Below are positions 24,410 through 34,476 of a stretch of 64,000 bases of DNA, in pieces; positions within the stretch are counted from its first letter, which is position 1, and every line of letters begins with the position of its first letter. The DNA lies in assembly GCF_002086635.1 (NCBI RefSeq), contig NZ_MVHD01000026.1, positions 1 to 64,000 of the forward strand, in the 5' to 3' direction. The position numbers were made by a program, and so were the translations under genes. The notes below the pieces were generated by a model. That model saw only the letters and a program-made list of their open reading frames with translations, was not told where the DNA came from and did not search any database. This stretch comes from Mycobacterium alsense. GTDB lineage: Bacteria > Actinomycetota > Actinomycetes > Mycobacteriales > Mycobacteriaceae.

Positions 24410-25787
24410 GGCAAAAGCGTTCCGCCGGGTGGTGCTCGGAGCCGCAGTTGGCGCAAAAATGGGGCTCGTTGGCAGCCGGCCGTCGGCTCGGCACCAGACG
24501 AAGTGGTTGAGCGGCGCCGGTGCCCGCCGAGGTCCCGCCCGACGCCGCGGCGTACGCGGGGGACCGCCGGCGTCTCTTGACTGCCACGTAGGCCAGCACA
24601 CTGGCCAGGCTGACCACCGACACAGCGCTGACGAGGATGTACCACAACCTAGCCTTGCCGCCGGACGGCGATGTATCTCCGTACTGCTGGCGCAGATTGA
24701 ACGCGCTCGTCCTCACATCGTCCAGGCCGGGATAGCCGGGGGACATGCCCAGAGTTTGGTCGAAGTCAGCGATGGCATCGGTGTAGCGGCCCGCATAGTA
24801 GTGGCTCAGCCCCTTGCGGTACGACAAGTCGGCCGGCCCGAGGGTGGCCTTGACGCCCTTGCCGGCGAGTATCGCGGCCAGGCCTTCGGCGGGTGAAATG
24901 AAATTGAATGCTTGCGTTTCGCCGGCGGGGGCGAAGCTGTTCACTCCGATCACCTTGCCGTTGAGCCCGATCGCGGGGCCTCCGCTCATGCCGTCCGTCA
25001 TGGCCGCGTCGATCTCGTACTCCGGACTCGATCCCATCACCGACTTCTTGCTGACCTTGCCGCTCTTGTTAGTGGGGTCCAGCGAGGGCCCGGTGACATT
25101 TTGGGTGCTCGCGGGGAAACCCACCGCGAGAATCGGCGTACCGACGGTGACGTCGGCGTCGGTGTCGAGTTCGGACGACGGAAGGTTCCGCTTGGCGACC
25201 TTGAGGAGGGCGGCGTCGCCCTTCGCGAGCGGACGGAAGTCGACGACGGTCGCGGATAGCTTCTCGGTGAGCTTCGTTCCGGTGCCCGACATCACCGTGA
25301 CACCGACATGGGGACCATGGTCGGGCGTATCGCCTTCCACCCGCGCGTTCTTTTGGAGCCACTCGAAAGCCACCGCCGGCTCACGGGACTCGGGCGCGTC
25401 CGGAAACTGGATCCGGTATTCGTTGGCGGCGCGCTTGAGGAGGAGTACCTTGGCGCTCTCCGGGTCGACGCAGTGTCCTGCTGTCGCGACCCAACCGTCG
25501 GGATTGACGACGAAAGCCGTGCAGCGCCAGGTGGCCAGGAAGGGAATGCTGGAGCCGCGCCCGAATTGAGAAAGGATCTCGCCATCGGGCAGGCGGACAA
25601 GGGCGGCGCTTTCAGCGGCGAGGTACATCACGGATGGCCGGATCAGGGCCGCCGCCCGTTCCTCCGGTTTGGCCTGGGGGCGTCCGTTATCGGCGGCCGC
25701 GATGCCGGTCATCGGCCACGCCAGCAGCATGAACGCGGCCGCCGAGACGACCATCCACGCCCGGACCTTCTGGGCGAATATGGGCAT
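24357..25787 (-). CDS. Membrane-anchored trypsin-like serine protease with C-terminal zinc ribbon
   Basis: 476 residues. An N-terminal signal peptide/anchor (AWMVVSAAAFMLLAWPMTGIAAA) is followed by an S1 trypsin-like domain: VATAGHC (His105), GDAALL (Asp) and TDGMSGGPAIG (Ser). A TPR-like helical segment follows (HYYAGRYTDAIADFDQTLGMSPGYPG), then a transmembrane helix (LWYILVSAVSVVSLASVLAYVAV), a basic linker and a zinc ribbon CANCG-x10-CPNCG. Protease would be outside the membrane and the ribbon inside. Start ATG 25787 follows GAGGGAG. A small gene lies just upstream, and a strong DosR box lies before that. Substrate unknown. Confidence 0.85.
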   Translation of the reverse strand: MPIFAQKVRAWMVVSAAAFMLLAWPMTGIAAADNGRPQAKPEERAAALIRPSVMYLAAESAALVRLPDGEILSQFGRGSSIPFLATWRCTAFVVNPDGWVATAGHCVDPESAKVLLLKRAANEYRIQFPDAPESREPAVAFEWLQKNARVEGDTPDHGPHVGVTVMSGTGTKLTEKLSATVVDFRPLAKGDAALLKVAKRNLPSSELDTDADVTVGTPILAVGFPASTQNVTGPSLDPTNKSGKVSKKSVMGSSPEYEIDAAMTDGMSGGPAIGLNGKVIGVNSFAPAGETQAFNFISPAEGLAAILAGKGVKATLGPADLSYRKGLSHYYAGRYTDAIADFDQTLGMSPGYPGLDDVRTSAFNLRQQYGDTSPSGGKARLWYILVSAVSVVSLASVLAYVAVKRRRRSPAYAAASGGTSAGTGAAQPLRLVPSRRPAANEPHFCANCGSEHHPAERFCPNCGQRINRSDRRGKPA

Positions 25788-25813
25788 GGTGCTCCCTCGG
25801 CTCTCTCGTCGGT

Positions 25814-26005
25814 TCAGGCCGGCTGGAAATCGGGTCCGTGATTGCGCCGCAACGGCAGTCCGGGACGCGGCGGGCTGAGCGATCCCGTCGATGAGGACGG
25901 ATGACGGCGCATCGCCTCGATCCGCTCCCGCGCGTCTCGTTGCACCGCAACCCAAGCCGGGTGCGACTCCAGGAAGATCACACGCGTTTCAAGGTCGGAT
26001 GCCAC
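25814..26005 (-). CDS. Small hypothetical protein upstream of the trypsin-like protease
   Basis: 63 codons from GTG 26005, beginning with the helical, charged segment MASDLETRVIFLESHPAWVA and continuing VQRDARERIEAMRRH, then a Pro/Ser/Arg-rich tail. An AAGGGGTGAG site lies about eight bases upstream. It ends 26 bases before the protease gene and its start is 95 bases from the DosR box at 26100-26113, so it is probably the first gene of a two-gene DosR operon. No family is recognised. Confidence 0.5.
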   Translation of the reverse strand: MASDLETRVIFLESHPAWVAVQRDARERIEAMRRHPSSSTGSLSPPRPGLPLRRNHGPDFQPA

Positions 26006-26099
26006 GCCAACTCACCCCTTCGCGCCGTCACTCGCCTGATGGGAACCATTCGGGTAGCTCACAAGGTCCATTCGAGCCGATCGCGGGGAGTGATCGATA

Positions 26100-26113
26100 G
26101 GGACCGAGGTCCC
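26100..26113. promoter_or_regulatory. DosR box before the small-ORF/serine-protease genes
   Basis: GGGACCGAGGTCCC is a near-perfect palindrome with both half-sites of the DosR consensus. It lies in the gap between the end of the acyl-CoA ligase gene and the small gene starting at 26005, oriented to serve the latter. Confidence 0.7.
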
Positions 26114-26206
26114 GACCGGAGGGGACCTTGGGCGCAGTCACGCGCGGCGGCGACACCGTGGCGCCACCGCGGCGACATTGCGGGCGACATTGCGACCGTG
26201 CGGTCC

Positions 26207-28045
26207 TCAGTCGTAAAGGCGAGACAGCCGGTCCGCGTACTTGTCAATGACCACGTTGCGGCGCAACTTCATGCTGGGTGTCAAGTCGCCGCCCTCGACG
26301 GTGAGTTCGCGGTCGGCGATGGTGAATTTTTTGATCTGCTCCCAGCGATTCAGATCCCGGTTCAGCAGGTCGATGTGCCCGGCGATCAGCTCCCGGGTCT
26401 TCTCATCGCCGGCGATCTCGGTGAAGGACATGTCCGCCAGACCGTGCTTGGCGGCCCACCCGGTGATTGCGTCCTTGTCCAGCCCGACCAATGCCACGCA
26501 GTATGGCTTGGCCTCTCCGTACACCAAAAACTCGCTCGCATAGGGGCAGAGGCCCTTGAACCGGGCGTCGATCGCCGACGGCGCCACGTACTTGCCCTGG
26601 GACGTCTTGAACATGTCTTTCTTGCGGTCTGTGATTCGCAGAAATCCGTCGGCATCGAGCTCTCCGATGTCGCCGGTGTGAAGCCAGCCGTCCTGGTCGA
26701 GCGCCTCGGCGGTGGCCTCCGGCAGCTCGTGGTAGGCGGTCATCACGCCCGGCCCGCGGATCAGGATTTCGCCGTCGCCGGCAATCCGCACCTCGGTGGC
26801 CGGGAATGGCCACCCGACGGTGCCGAACCGATATGCGTTGGGGCGGTTGATGAACGACGCCGCCGCACTTTCCGTCAGCCCGTAACCCTCGAGCACCACG
26901 ATGCCGATCGCATCGAACCACTGGGCGACGTCGCGGTCGAGCGCCGCGGCGGCCGAGACGAAGAACCGCAACCGGCCACCGAATCGCTCCCTGATGCCGG
27001 CGAACACCAAGCGGTCGGCGACCCGGTAGGTCAGCGACGCCAGCCACGGCGGTCGCTTTCCTTCCTGCCTTGCGGCCGATACCTTCACACCGGCGCCAAC
27101 CGCCCAGTCGAATAACTTTTTCGGGAGCCGACCGCGATCGTTCACCACCTCCTCGATGTGGGCGTGCGCCTTCTCGAAGATGCGCGGCGCCGCGCCCATA
27201 ATGGTGGGTCGCAGGGTCGCGAGGTTGTCGATGATGCGTTCGACGCGGCCGTCGATCGCGGTCGGGAAGCCGACCTGCAACGGCAGCGCCAGCATCACCT
27301 TGCCGAACGCGTGGGCCAGCGGCAACCAGACGAAGTTGAGGTCGTCAGGGCCGAGGATGCCCAGCGCATCGATGGCGGCCGCGGTGTATGTCCACGCATC
27401 ATGGGTCAGCCGTACGCCCTTCGGCCGCCCGGTGGTCCCGGAGGTGTAGATGATGCTGGCCAACCGGTCCGGACCGATGGCCGTGACGCGCTCTTTGACG
27501 ACGTTGGGCGAGTCGGTCAGCGTCTGCTTACCCAACTGCTCGAGGTCGGCGAGCGTGATGACCCAGTCGCCGTCACCGTTGCCGTCGATGACCACCACCG
27601 TGCGCACCTCGGGCAGCTCGGACCTGTGCTGGAGCAGCTTGTCGACCTGTATCCGGTTCTCGGCCAACACCACTCGGCTCCCGGAGTTGGACACAATGAA
27701 GGCGACGTCGCTTGCCCGCGTCGTCGGGTACACGGTGGTGGTCGCGGCACCGGCGCACATGATCGCGAAATCGATCAGGACCCATTCGTAGCGCGTCGAC
27801 GAGGCGAGGGCTATTCGATCCTCCGCTCCGATTCCCAGCGCGATCAGGCCCGCGGCCAGGTTCGCGACGCGCTCACCCACCTGCTGCCAGGACACGCTCT
27901 CCCAGCCCTGATCCTGGGGGAACCGAAAAGCTTCCGCGGCGGGGCTGGCCGCCACGCGCTCGAAGAGCAACTGCGGCACCGACGCCGCGCGGTTCTCGAT
28001 CTTGGTGAAATCGGGCGTTTCTTGTGGGGCGAGTGATGCGCTCAT
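26207..28045 (-). CDS. Long-chain fatty-acid-CoA ligase (FadD15/FACL-like)
   Basis: 612 residues, AMP-forming acyl-CoA synthetase. Core motifs: IIYTSGTTGRPKGVRLTHDAW (P-loop), GYGLTESAAASFINRPN, the hinge WLHTGDIGELDADGFLRITDRKKDMFKTSQGKYVAPSAID and a C-terminal lysine in TPSMKLRRN. This is the long-chain type, not the fatty-acyl-AMP ligase subgroup. It activates free fatty acids for beta-oxidation or storage-lipid synthesis, which fits the acyltransferase encoded further on. No DosR-like palindrome was seen immediately before its ATG. Confidence 0.9.
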   Translation of the reverse strand: MSASLAPQETPDFTKIENRAASVPQLLFERVAASPAAEAFRFPQDQGWESVSWQQVGERVANLAAGLIALGIGAEDRIALASSTRYEWVLIDFAIMCAGAATTTVYPTTRASDVAFIVSNSGSRVVLAENRIQVDKLLQHRSELPEVRTVVVIDGNGDGDWVITLADLEQLGKQTLTDSPNVVKERVTAIGPDRLASIIYTSGTTGRPKGVRLTHDAWTYTAAAIDALGILGPDDLNFVWLPLAHAFGKVMLALPLQVGFPTAIDGRVERIIDNLATLRPTIMGAAPRIFEKAHAHIEEVVNDRGRLPKKLFDWAVGAGVKVSAARQEGKRPPWLASLTYRVADRLVFAGIRERFGGRLRFFVSAAAALDRDVAQWFDAIGIVVLEGYGLTESAAASFINRPNAYRFGTVGWPFPATEVRIAGDGEILIRGPGVMTAYHELPEATAEALDQDGWLHTGDIGELDADGFLRITDRKKDMFKTSQGKYVAPSAIDARFKGLCPYASEFLVYGEAKPYCVALVGLDKDAITGWAAKHGLADMSFTEIAGDEKTRELIAGHIDLLNRDLNRWEQIKKFTIADRELTVEGGDLTPSMKLRRNVVIDKYADRLSRLYD

Positions 28046-28321
28046 GTTGGTGTCCGCTGCTGTGTTGAACCCATGGCCGGCGGGTGTGGCCGGTAACGCA
28101 GTCGATTGTGTCGTGTGGCGCGGGCCGCTGGATAGAGACGAAAGTCATCCCTGGCGGCCGGCCCACGATAGTGACGAATGTCCTGAGCCGGCGTGCCCTT
28201 GTGCCCTTAGCGGATCGCCGGTGCCTGCGCAGCATAGGACCCGCCGCGCCACAGCCGGAATTGGAGGGAGATCGGTGGGCGCACCCGGGACCAATGGCCC
28301 TGTCGGACAAGGGCAGACTGC
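28046..28321. other. Divergent promoter region between the acyl-CoA ligase and SRPBCC-like genes
   Basis: 276 bases. The only recognised element is the DosR box at 28287-28300, which is near the rightward gene. Nothing else is seen. Confidence 0.5.
28287..28300. promoter_or_regulatory. DosR box before the SRPBCC/site-2 protease/CtpF operon
   Basis: GGGACCAATGGCCC, half-sites GGAC and GGCC four bases apart. The first possible ATG is only 22 bases downstream (28322), so the true start may be a later in-frame ATG. Confidence 0.7.
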
Positions 28322-28987
28322 ATGCAGACTGACGCCATGGTCAGCATGACAAAGCGGATCACACTGACAACCGCCTTGCTCGCCGCGCTCTATTGCGCGC
28401 GGCGGTACTACCGCAATTGGGGTGCCACCAAGGCGGAGAGCCAGATGGTGCTTCCCGGCGACACCTTGGTTCATGACCCGGTGATGCAGACGACGGAGGC
28501 GGTTCATGTCGATGCTTCCGCGTCGGCGGTCTGGGCCTGTCTCATGCAATTCGCCGAGGCGCGGGACGAAAGCGGTCGACGACCCGAGGTGGGTGACGTC
28601 ATCCACCTGGCGACCGGAGGCCGCTCGGGGCCACCGAATGGGATGGTGTTCAGCGTCGCCGACATCGTGCCCGAGAAGTACATCGTGCTCCACGGTGTGC
28701 AGGCTGGCTCGCGCCGGAATGCGGTGTTGTCACTGCATCTCCAGCCGCACTGGGAGGACAGGGTTCGACTCCTTGCCCGCGGCAGATTCGGCTTGCGCTA
28801 TCCGGGCGAAGTGTTGGTCATGGAACTGGCCAGGCCGTTGATTGCACTCGGCACCCGGGCGTGGTTGCTTTCGGTCAAGCGCCGGGCGGAGCGGCCGGCC
28901 TCGACGGATCCGGATCGCATTGGTGGCGAAAATCTCGTTCCAGCAACAACATCGGAGGTCATGCAATGCGTGATGCCGTCCCGTTAG
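28322..28987 (+). CDS. SRPBCC-like membrane-anchored protein
   Basis: Up to 221 residues. An N-terminal hydrophobic segment ([18 protein letters not shown]) is followed by a fold resembling SRPBCC/polyketide-cyclase-like domains: [29 protein letters not shown] and VVLH-like [10 protein letters not shown]. In-frame ATGs at 28322, 28337 and 28346 are possible; the short distance to the DosR box argues for 28337 or 28346. It overlaps the next gene by 22 bases. First gene of an operon that continues to the P-type ATPase. Function unknown. Confidence 0.65.
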   Translation: MQTDAMVSMTKRITLTTALLAALYCARRYYRNWGATKAESQMVLPGDTLVHDPVMQTTEAVHVDASASAVWACLMQFAEARDESGRRPEVGDVIHLATGGRSGPPNGMVFSVADIVPEKYIVLHGVQAGSRRNAVLSLHLQPHWEDRVRLLARGRFGLRYPGEVLVMELARPLIALGTRAWLLSVKRRAERPASTDPDRIGGENLVPATTSEVMQCVMPSR

Positions 28988-30120
28988 CCCGCATTGCCGG
29001 GTTCGAGGTGAAGGTACACTGGAGCGTGATCGTCATCCTGTGGTTGTTCACCTGGAGCTTGGCGACCACATTGCCCCGCAGTGTCGGCGGTTATTCGCGC
29101 CCCGGCTATTGGCTGGCCGGTGCGTGTGGAGCGTTGGTGCTGCTGGCGTCGCTGATGGCACACGAGCTGGCGCACGCGATCGTCGCCCGTCGCCGGGGAG
29201 TGACGGTGGGCGACGTGACGCTGTGGCTGGTTGGCGGCGTGACCACCCTCCAGGGCGAAGCCAAGACACCCGGCGCGGCCTTCCGTATCGCATTCGCGGG
29301 TCCGGCCACCAGTCTGGTGCTGTCCGGGGTGTTCGCCGGGGGTGCAACGGCTCTCGCGGCCGCGGGCGCCGCGCCCATCGCGGTCGGCGTCGCATGGTGG
29401 CTGGCCGCCGTCAACTTGCTGCTCGGCTTGTTCAATTTGCTGCCGGGCGCCCCTCTGGATGGCGGTCGGTTGGTGCGTGCCTACCTGTGGCGCCGCCACG
29501 GCGACAGCGTGCGCGCCGCGGTGGGGGCGGCGCGCGCGGGACGAGTGGTCGCCATCGTACTGATCGCGTTGGGGTTGGCCGAGTTCGTGGCGGGCGGCCT
29601 CGTCGGTGGAGTGTGGTTGGCCTTTATCGGTTGGTTCGTCTTCGCCGCCGCGCACGAGGAGGAGATGCGCGCGACGACCCAGCAGGACCTCGCCGGCCTG
29701 CGTGTTACGGACGCGATGACGGCCGAGCCGCACGTCGCCCCCGGCTGGACGACCGTGGCGGATTTCATCGAGCGCTACCTGCTGGGTGACCGTCACTCGG
29801 CATACCCGGTGGCCGACCGTGACGGATCGATCGTGGGGCTGGTGACGCTGCGGCAGCTGCGCGACGTGCCGCCGGGGCGGCGCGCGACGACCAGCGTGCA
29901 TGAGATCGCATTGCCGATGAGCCGCGTGCCCACCGCGGCGCCGGCGGAACCGCTCAATGCGCTCATCGAGCGGTTGGCGGCATCCGGCGACGGCGGCCGC
30001 GCCCTCGTCGTCGACGGGGGCCGGGTGGTCGGAATCGTCACCCCCACCGATCTGGCACGACTGATCGAGGTCTACCGGCTCGCCCGGGCGGGACGGGCCG
30101 TCGCGGCCCCGTCGTCGTGA
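28966..30120 (+). CDS. Site-2-type zinc metalloprotease with CBS domains (Rv2625c-like)
   Basis: 384 residues. Transmembrane helices surround the zinc motif [17 protein letters not shown] (HExxH) and the second-half motif [19 protein letters not shown] containing the Asp ligand, as in rhomboid-independent intramembrane metalloproteases of the SpoIVFB group. The C-terminal half has two CBS motifs ([13 protein letters not shown] and [19 protein letters not shown]) that may sense nucleotides. M. tuberculosis Rv2625c, of the same design, is DosR-induced. ATG 28966 has a GGAGG site inside the end of the preceding gene. The stop overlaps the ATPase start (GTGA). Confidence 0.88.
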   Translation: MRDAVPLARIAGFEVKVHWSVIVILWLFTWSLATTLPRSVGGYSRPGYWLAGACGALVLLASLMAHELAHAIVARRRGVTVGDVTLWLVGGVTTLQGEAKTPGAAFRIAFAGPATSLVLSGVFAGGATALAAAGAAPIAVGVAWWLAAVNLLLGLFNLLPGAPLDGGRLVRAYLWRRHGDSVRAAVGAARAGRVVAIVLIALGLAEFVAGGLVGGVWLAFIGWFVFAAAHEEEMRATTQQDLAGLRVTDAMTAEPHVAPGWTTVADFIERYLLGDRHSAYPVADRDGSIVGLVTLRQLRDVPPGRRATTSVHEIALPMSRVPTAAPAEPLNALIERLAASGDGGRALVVDGGRVVGIVTPTDLARLIEVYRLARAGRAVAAPSS

Positions 30121-32873
30121 CGGCCGCCCGCATGAGCGCGGCGAGTGCTCTCAATCCCGAGGAGGCGGCCGATCTGTTGCTGCGGGATCTGCGGAGCGGT
30201 CCCGAAGGCCTCTCGACGCGCGAGGCGCGGCGGCGTCTGTTGCAGCACGGGCCAAACACGCTGCGGCGCAGGCAAAGGCGCCGTTGGCCGACCGAGTTGG
30301 CGCACCAGTTCACCCACCCTTTGGCGCTTTTGCTATGGCTCGCGGCCGGATTGCTGCTGATCGTCGGCTCGCATGTCATTGCCGCCGCTGTGATATTGAT
30401 CATCGGGCTGAACGCGGCCTTCTCGTTTGCGCAGGAGGTGCATGCCGAGCGCGCCGTGGAGGAGCTGGCCAAGTACCTGCCGCAGCGCGCCCGCGTCCAG
30501 CGCGACGGCGCGGTGATCGACATCGACAGCACGGAATTGGTTCCCGGCGACATCGTGTTGATCCGCGAAGGCGATCGCATCGCCGCCGACGTGCGGTTGC
30601 TGAGCGGCGCGATCGAAGTAGACATGTCGGCGCTGACGGGAGAATCGCGGCCGGTGCTGCGGTCGGCGGCGCTGGTGGACGTCAACGTGCCGACGCTGTC
30701 CGCGCACGAGCTGGCGTTCAGCGGAACCAACTGCGTCGGGGGAGAGGCGCGGGCGGTGGCGTTCGCGACGGGCATGGCCACCGAAATCGGCCGCATCGCG
30801 GCGCTGTCTCAGCGGGTCAAACCCGACCCGAGCCCGCTCGAGCGCCAAGTTCGCCGGGTGGCCTGGCTGATCGCGGCGGTCTCGGTGATGCTGGCGCTGT
30901 CGTTCATTCCGGCGGCCATGCTCGCCGCGCACCTGACGCTGATCAACTCGCTCGTCTTCGCGGCGGGCCTGCTGGCCGGGATGGTGCCCGAGGGCCTGCT
31001 GCCGGTGATCACCTTGGCCCTGGCGGTGGCGGTGCGGCAACTGGCGGGTCGCGGCGCGCTGGTGAAGCGGCTGTCTGCGGTGGAAACGCTGGGGTGCACC
31101 GACGTGATCTGCACCGACAAAACCGGAACGCTGACCGAAAATCGGATGGTCCCGGTTGCCGCGTGGCTGGCCGGGACGCGAATCGACCTAGAAGACGGGC
31201 GTTTTGACCCCTCGGCCCGCGACGCGCCGCGGGCGGTGCGGCGACTGGCGCGTATCGCGGCGAGCTGCAACAACGCGTCGTTCGACGAAGACGGCGAGCC
31301 GGCCGGAGATCCCACCGAGACCGCGATCCTGTCAGCCGCCCGCGCCTTCGGGGCGGACACCGACCGCAGAACACGAGAAGCACAGCGCCGCTGGCAGTTT
31401 CACTTCGATCCGCAACTGAAGTTGATGTCGACGGTCGATCAGCCACCCGGCGGACCGATCACCATCCACACCAAGGGCGCGCCGGAAGCGGTGCTGTCGT
31501 CGTGCAGCCGCATCCTGGACCCCGACGGACATCCGGTCGCGCTCGACGACGCCGCCCGTCGCCGCGTGGAGGCGGCCGTCGACGCGTTCGCCGCCGAAGG
31601 CTTGCGGGTACTGGCCTTCGCGTGCCGCGAGTTGGCCCCCGGCGAGCCGGTTCCGCGCGAGCGCCGCGACGCGGAACGAGGCCTGTGCCTGACCGGTTTG
31701 ATCGCGCTACTCGACCCGCCCCGCCCCGGGGTCGCCGGCGCCGTTGCGCAGTGCCGCACGGCCGGGATACGGATCATCGTCATCACCGGCGATCACCCCC
31801 TCACCGCGGCGGCGATCGCCCAACGGGTCGGCATCACCGGGGACCGCCCCACCGTCGTGACCGGTGACCAGTTCGACCGGCTCGGCGAGCGACAACTCGC
31901 CGCGCTGATCCAGGAAAATCCCGAGGTCATCTTCGCCAGGGCCTCCCCGGAGGCCAAGCTGCACATCGCCGAGGCGCTGCGGGACGCGGGCCATGTGGTC
32001 GCGATGACCGGCGACGGCGTCAACGACGCGCCGGCGCTGCGCTGCGCGGACATCGGTGTGGCGATGGGCAGGTCGGGCACCGACGTCGCGCGCGAAGCCT
32101 CGACGATGGTCCTCACCGACGACGACTTCTCCACGATCGTCACGGCGGTGCACGCGGGCCGGCGCATCTACGACAACGTCCGCAAGTTCATCATCTACAT
32201 CTTCGCCCACGCCACCCCGGAAACGGTGCCCTTCTTGGTGTTCGCGATCGGCGGGGGAGCGATTCCCCTGCCGTTGACCATCATGCAGATCCTGGCCTTC
32301 GACGTGGGCAGCGAGACCCTGCCCGCACTGTCGCTGAGCCGCGAGCCCGCCGAACCGGGCATCATGACCCGGCCGCCGCGACGACGTGGGGCGAGTGTGA
32401 TCCAGGCCCCGATGCTGGCCCGGGCCTGGTTGTTCCTCGGCGCGATCGTCGCGGCGCTCTCGATGGCCGGGTTCTTCTACGTATTGCTCAGGGCGGGCTG
32501 GCATCCGGGCGCGCCCGTCGGTGTCGGCGCCCCGCTGCACCGCGCCTACCAAGAGGCGACGACCATGACGTTCCTCGGCATGATGGCCGGCCAGATCGGC
32601 ACCGTCTTCGCCGTGCGCACCCAACGGGCGTCGCTACGGTCGGTGGGACTGTTCAGCAACCGCTACCTGTTGGCCGCCGTCGCCGCCGAGATCCTGCTGG
32701 CCGCCGTGTTCGTCTACGCGCCGCCGGCGCAGTCATTGCTGGGCACCGCGCCTCTGCCGCCCGCCGATCTCGTCGTGCTGCTCGCGTATCCCCTGATCGT
32801 CTGGGGCGCAGACGAATCCCTGCGCTACCTGCTCAGGCGGCGGGGGGGCCGAAGCGGAAGCGGCGACCCGTGA
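30117..32873 (+). CDS. ctpF: P-type cation ATPase, CtpF-like
   Basis: 918 residues. P-type ATPase signatures in order: TGES (actuator), [16 protein letters not shown] in M4, [10 protein letters not shown] with phosphorylated Asp334, [29 protein letters not shown] and [22 protein letters not shown], then C-terminal membrane helices. The PEGL motif and length group it with type-II cation pumps such as CtpF (Rv1997), DosR-induced in M. tuberculosis and linked to Ca2+ export. Ion specificity here is inferred. GTG start overlaps the previous stop; the 3' end overlaps the convergent FMN-binding gene by 41 bases. Confidence 0.9.
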   Translation: MTAARMSAASALNPEEAADLLLRDLRSGPEGLSTREARRRLLQHGPNTLRRRQRRRWPTELAHQFTHPLALLLWLAAGLLLIVGSHVIAAAVILIIGLNAAFSFAQEVHAERAVEELAKYLPQRARVQRDGAVIDIDSTELVPGDIVLIREGDRIAADVRLLSGAIEVDMSALTGESRPVLRSAALVDVNVPTLSAHELAFSGTNCVGGEARAVAFATGMATEIGRIAALSQRVKPDPSPLERQVRRVAWLIAAVSVMLALSFIPAAMLAAHLTLINSLVFAAGLLAGMVPEGLLPVITLALAVAVRQLAGRGALVKRLSAVETLGCTDVICTDKTGTLTENRMVPVAAWLAGTRIDLEDGRFDPSARDAPRAVRRLARIAASCNNASFDEDGEPAGDPTETAILSAARAFGADTDRRTREAQRRWQFHFDPQLKLMSTVDQPPGGPITIHTKGAPEAVLSSCSRILDPDGHPVALDDAARRRVEAAVDAFAAEGLRVLAFACRELAPGEPVPRERRDAERGLCLTGLIALLDPPRPGVAGAVAQCRTAGIRIIVITGDHPLTAAAIAQRVGITGDRPTVVTGDQFDRLGERQLAALIQENPEVIFARASPEAKLHIAEALRDAGHVVAMTGDGVNDAPALRCADIGVAMGRSGTDVAREASTMVLTDDDFSTIVTAVHAGRRIYDNVRKFIIYIFAHATPETVPFLVFAIGGGAIPLPLTIMQILAFDVGSETLPALSLSREPAEPGIMTRPPRRRGASVIQAPMLARAWLFLGAIVAALSMAGFFYVLLRAGWHPGAPVGVGAPLHRAYQEATTMTFLGMMAGQIGTVFAVRTQRASLRSVGLFSNRYLLAAVAAEILLAAVFVYAPPAQSLLGTAPLPPADLVVLLAYPLIVWGADESLRYLLRRRGGRSGSGDP

Positions 32874-33249
32874 CGAGCTCCGGCAGCACCCGCACATAAT
32901 GCGTTTTCTCCGACGCCGTCCACGACAGCAAGTGGGCGCGTTCGGCCTCCTCGATCTGCTCGTCGGAGCGCAGCGAGCGCGCCCTACCCTTGACGATCAC
33001 GCTCCAGCCCTCCGCGACGTTGTGGTCGTCGACCTCGAACAGGACGCGGTTGTTGATCGCCGTGCTGACCAGCTTGGTGCCCTCCGCCGTGCGGAACAGC
33101 ACGGTGCGGTGCTGAACGACGTAGTTGACGGGAAAGATCTCGGGCTGGCCGTCCACGCTGGTGACGAGTCGTCCCAGTGCGACACCGGCCATCAGGTCCC
33201 AGCATTCGCGCTCCGACAGTATGGTCACCCCATCATCAGTTGTGGACAT
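32833..33249 (-). CDS. Pyridoxamine 5'-phosphate oxidase-like flavin-binding protein
   Basis: 138 residues, split-barrel PNPOx-like fold: CWDLMAGVALGRLVTSVDGQPEIFPVNYVV, TVLFRTAEGTKL, VLFEVDDHN, GWSVIVKGRARSL and a C-terminal ITGRRF-like VTGRRFRFG. Proteins of this type bind FMN, F420 or heme and several are DosR-regulated in M. tuberculosis (e.g. Rv3129). It lies 17 bases after the Acg-like gene on the same strand, so the two form an operon behind the DosR boxes at 34310 and 34331. Confidence 0.85.
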   Translation of the reverse strand: MSTTDDGVTILSERECWDLMAGVALGRLVTSVDGQPEIFPVNYVVQHRTVLFRTAEGTKLVSTAINNRVLFEVDDHNVAEGWSVIVKGRARSLRSDEQIEEAERAHLLSWTASEKTHYVRVLPELVTGRRFRFGPPAA

Positions 33250-33266
33250 CTCCCAGCCCTTTGCTT

Positions 33267-34244
33267 CTAACGGATTTCGAGGACATCGTCTGGCGGGCGG
33301 CGCGGAGTGGGCGGCGGAGCGGCCTCCATCGGCGGAGCGATCCCGGCGCGGATCAGCACCTGCGGCTGTCCGCCGCCGCCGAGTAGGCCGCGGACGATCT
33401 CGCGGCTTTCGTCGAGCTCGATCAGGTGGGTCAGCGGGCAGGTCGCCAGGAATGCCATCGTGCACTCCAGCAGCACGGTCGACATCACCTCGCCGCACCG
33501 CAGGACGTCCAGCCCGGTGTCCTCCGGGGTGGACAGCACCAGAATTTTCGACCAGTCCACCGCGATCTCGGGACGGCGCTCCTCGTGGCCCCTGACCGGG
33601 AATTCGCGCGCGACGTCCACCCGGGCGCTTTCCGCATCGGACAACAACGCGCTCGGCGGCACGCCCTCGGTGGACGCGAACGGCGAAGTCCACCATTCGA
33701 GTTCGGCGTGATATGTCGCGTCGTCTCGCCGCAGCGCCTCGGTCAGCCAGGACGCCCGGGCCAGCTCGGGTCTCGCGTCGTCGGCGAGCACGTCGAGCGT
33801 CACCCGGCTCGGATCGATCGCGCTGCGCAGGACCGGTTCGAACAGGCTCCAATAGGTGGGTTCGCCCATGGGCAGCCGGTCGGTTCTGCGGTGCAGGATC
33901 GCGTTGGCGCGGTCGCGCTGAGCGCGGGTGACGTGTTCGACCGGACTGAATTCGATCGACGCGAGATGGTCGGGCTCGTTGGGATTGGGGAACCGTTCGA
34001 CCTCCGCTCTCCAGCCGGCGGCGAGCGTGGCGACCCGCAGGTGATCGAGTGCGGCGCCACAGCTCAGGATCGCTTCCCGTCCGGAGCGGTCGGTGCCCGG
34101 CACCGTCCGGTCGCGGTCGACGAACAACCGAAGGGCCCCGCCCTCGGCGACCCATCGCCAGGGCTGGCTGTTGTGCACCGACGGGGCCCGGCACGCGAGC
34201 TGCACCGCGTCCCTGAGGGTCTGGGTCTCCAGCGCCGCGTTCAT
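33267..34244 (-). CDS. Acg-family nitroreductase-like protein
   Basis: 325 residues. ACRAPSVHNSQPWRWVAEGG, LSCGAALDHLRVATLAAGW, LHRRTDRLPMG and VLLECTMAFLATCPLTHLIE followed by VLIRAGIAPP mark it as an Acg/Rv3131-type protein, the second of three in the window and much like its divergent neighbour. ATG 34244 is preferred to 34253 because the AAGGG site then has normal spacing. Such proteins are among the most DosR-induced in M. tuberculosis; their catalytic activity is uncertain. Confidence 0.87.
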   Translation of the reverse strand: MNAALETQTLRDAVQLACRAPSVHNSQPWRWVAEGGALRLFVDRDRTVPGTDRSGREAILSCGAALDHLRVATLAAGWRAEVERFPNPNEPDHLASIEFSPVEHVTRAQRDRANAILHRRTDRLPMGEPTYWSLFEPVLRSAIDPSRVTLDVLADDARPELARASWLTEALRRDDATYHAELEWWTSPFASTEGVPPSALLSDAESARVDVAREFPVRGHEERRPEIAVDWSKILVLSTPEDTGLDVLRCGEVMSTVLLECTMAFLATCPLTHLIELDESREIVRGLLGGGGQPQVLIRAGIAPPMEAAPPPTPRRPPDDVLEIR

Positions 34245-34309
34245 GGCATCCATCCCTTGCCGAATACGGGTTCACCATCGACGTTAGGCGACCCTGCAGC
34301 CGGTCGCGA

Positions 34310-34323
34310 GGGCCATTCGTCCC
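34310..34323. promoter_or_regulatory. DosR box, leftward promoter
   Basis: GGGCCATTCGTCCC: half-sites GGCC and GTCC around ATTC, 66 bases before the leftward Acg-like start. A second site with the same ATTC spacer lies 21 bases further on, i.e. two helical turns. Confidence 0.65.
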
Positions 34324-34330
34324 GGTGGGA

Positions 34331-34344
34331 GGGGCCATTCGGAC
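34331..34344. promoter_or_regulatory. DosR box, leftward promoter, second site
   Basis: GGGGCCATTCGGAC: the GGCC-ATTC half matches the neighbouring box; the right half (GGAC) is degenerate. Phased two turns from 34310-34323, consistent with paired DosR dimers. Confidence 0.45.
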
Positions 34345-34403
34345 GGCAACGGGCCCCGTGCTTCGGCCCGCCCCCACGATCCGGGCCCAATGACGTTGCG
34401 CCG

Positions 34404-34417
34404 GGGACCAAGGACCC
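34404..34417. promoter_or_regulatory. DosR box, rightward promoter
   Basis: GGGACCAAGGACCC, half-sites GGAC and GACC around CAAG, 60 bases before the rightward Acg-like gene at 34477. Confidence 0.65.
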
Positions 34418-34476
34418 TGGCGCCCGGGCCTCCCGCGTCGGAGGGTCGAGGTCGGGACAGGAGGTGAGTAAGCGCA

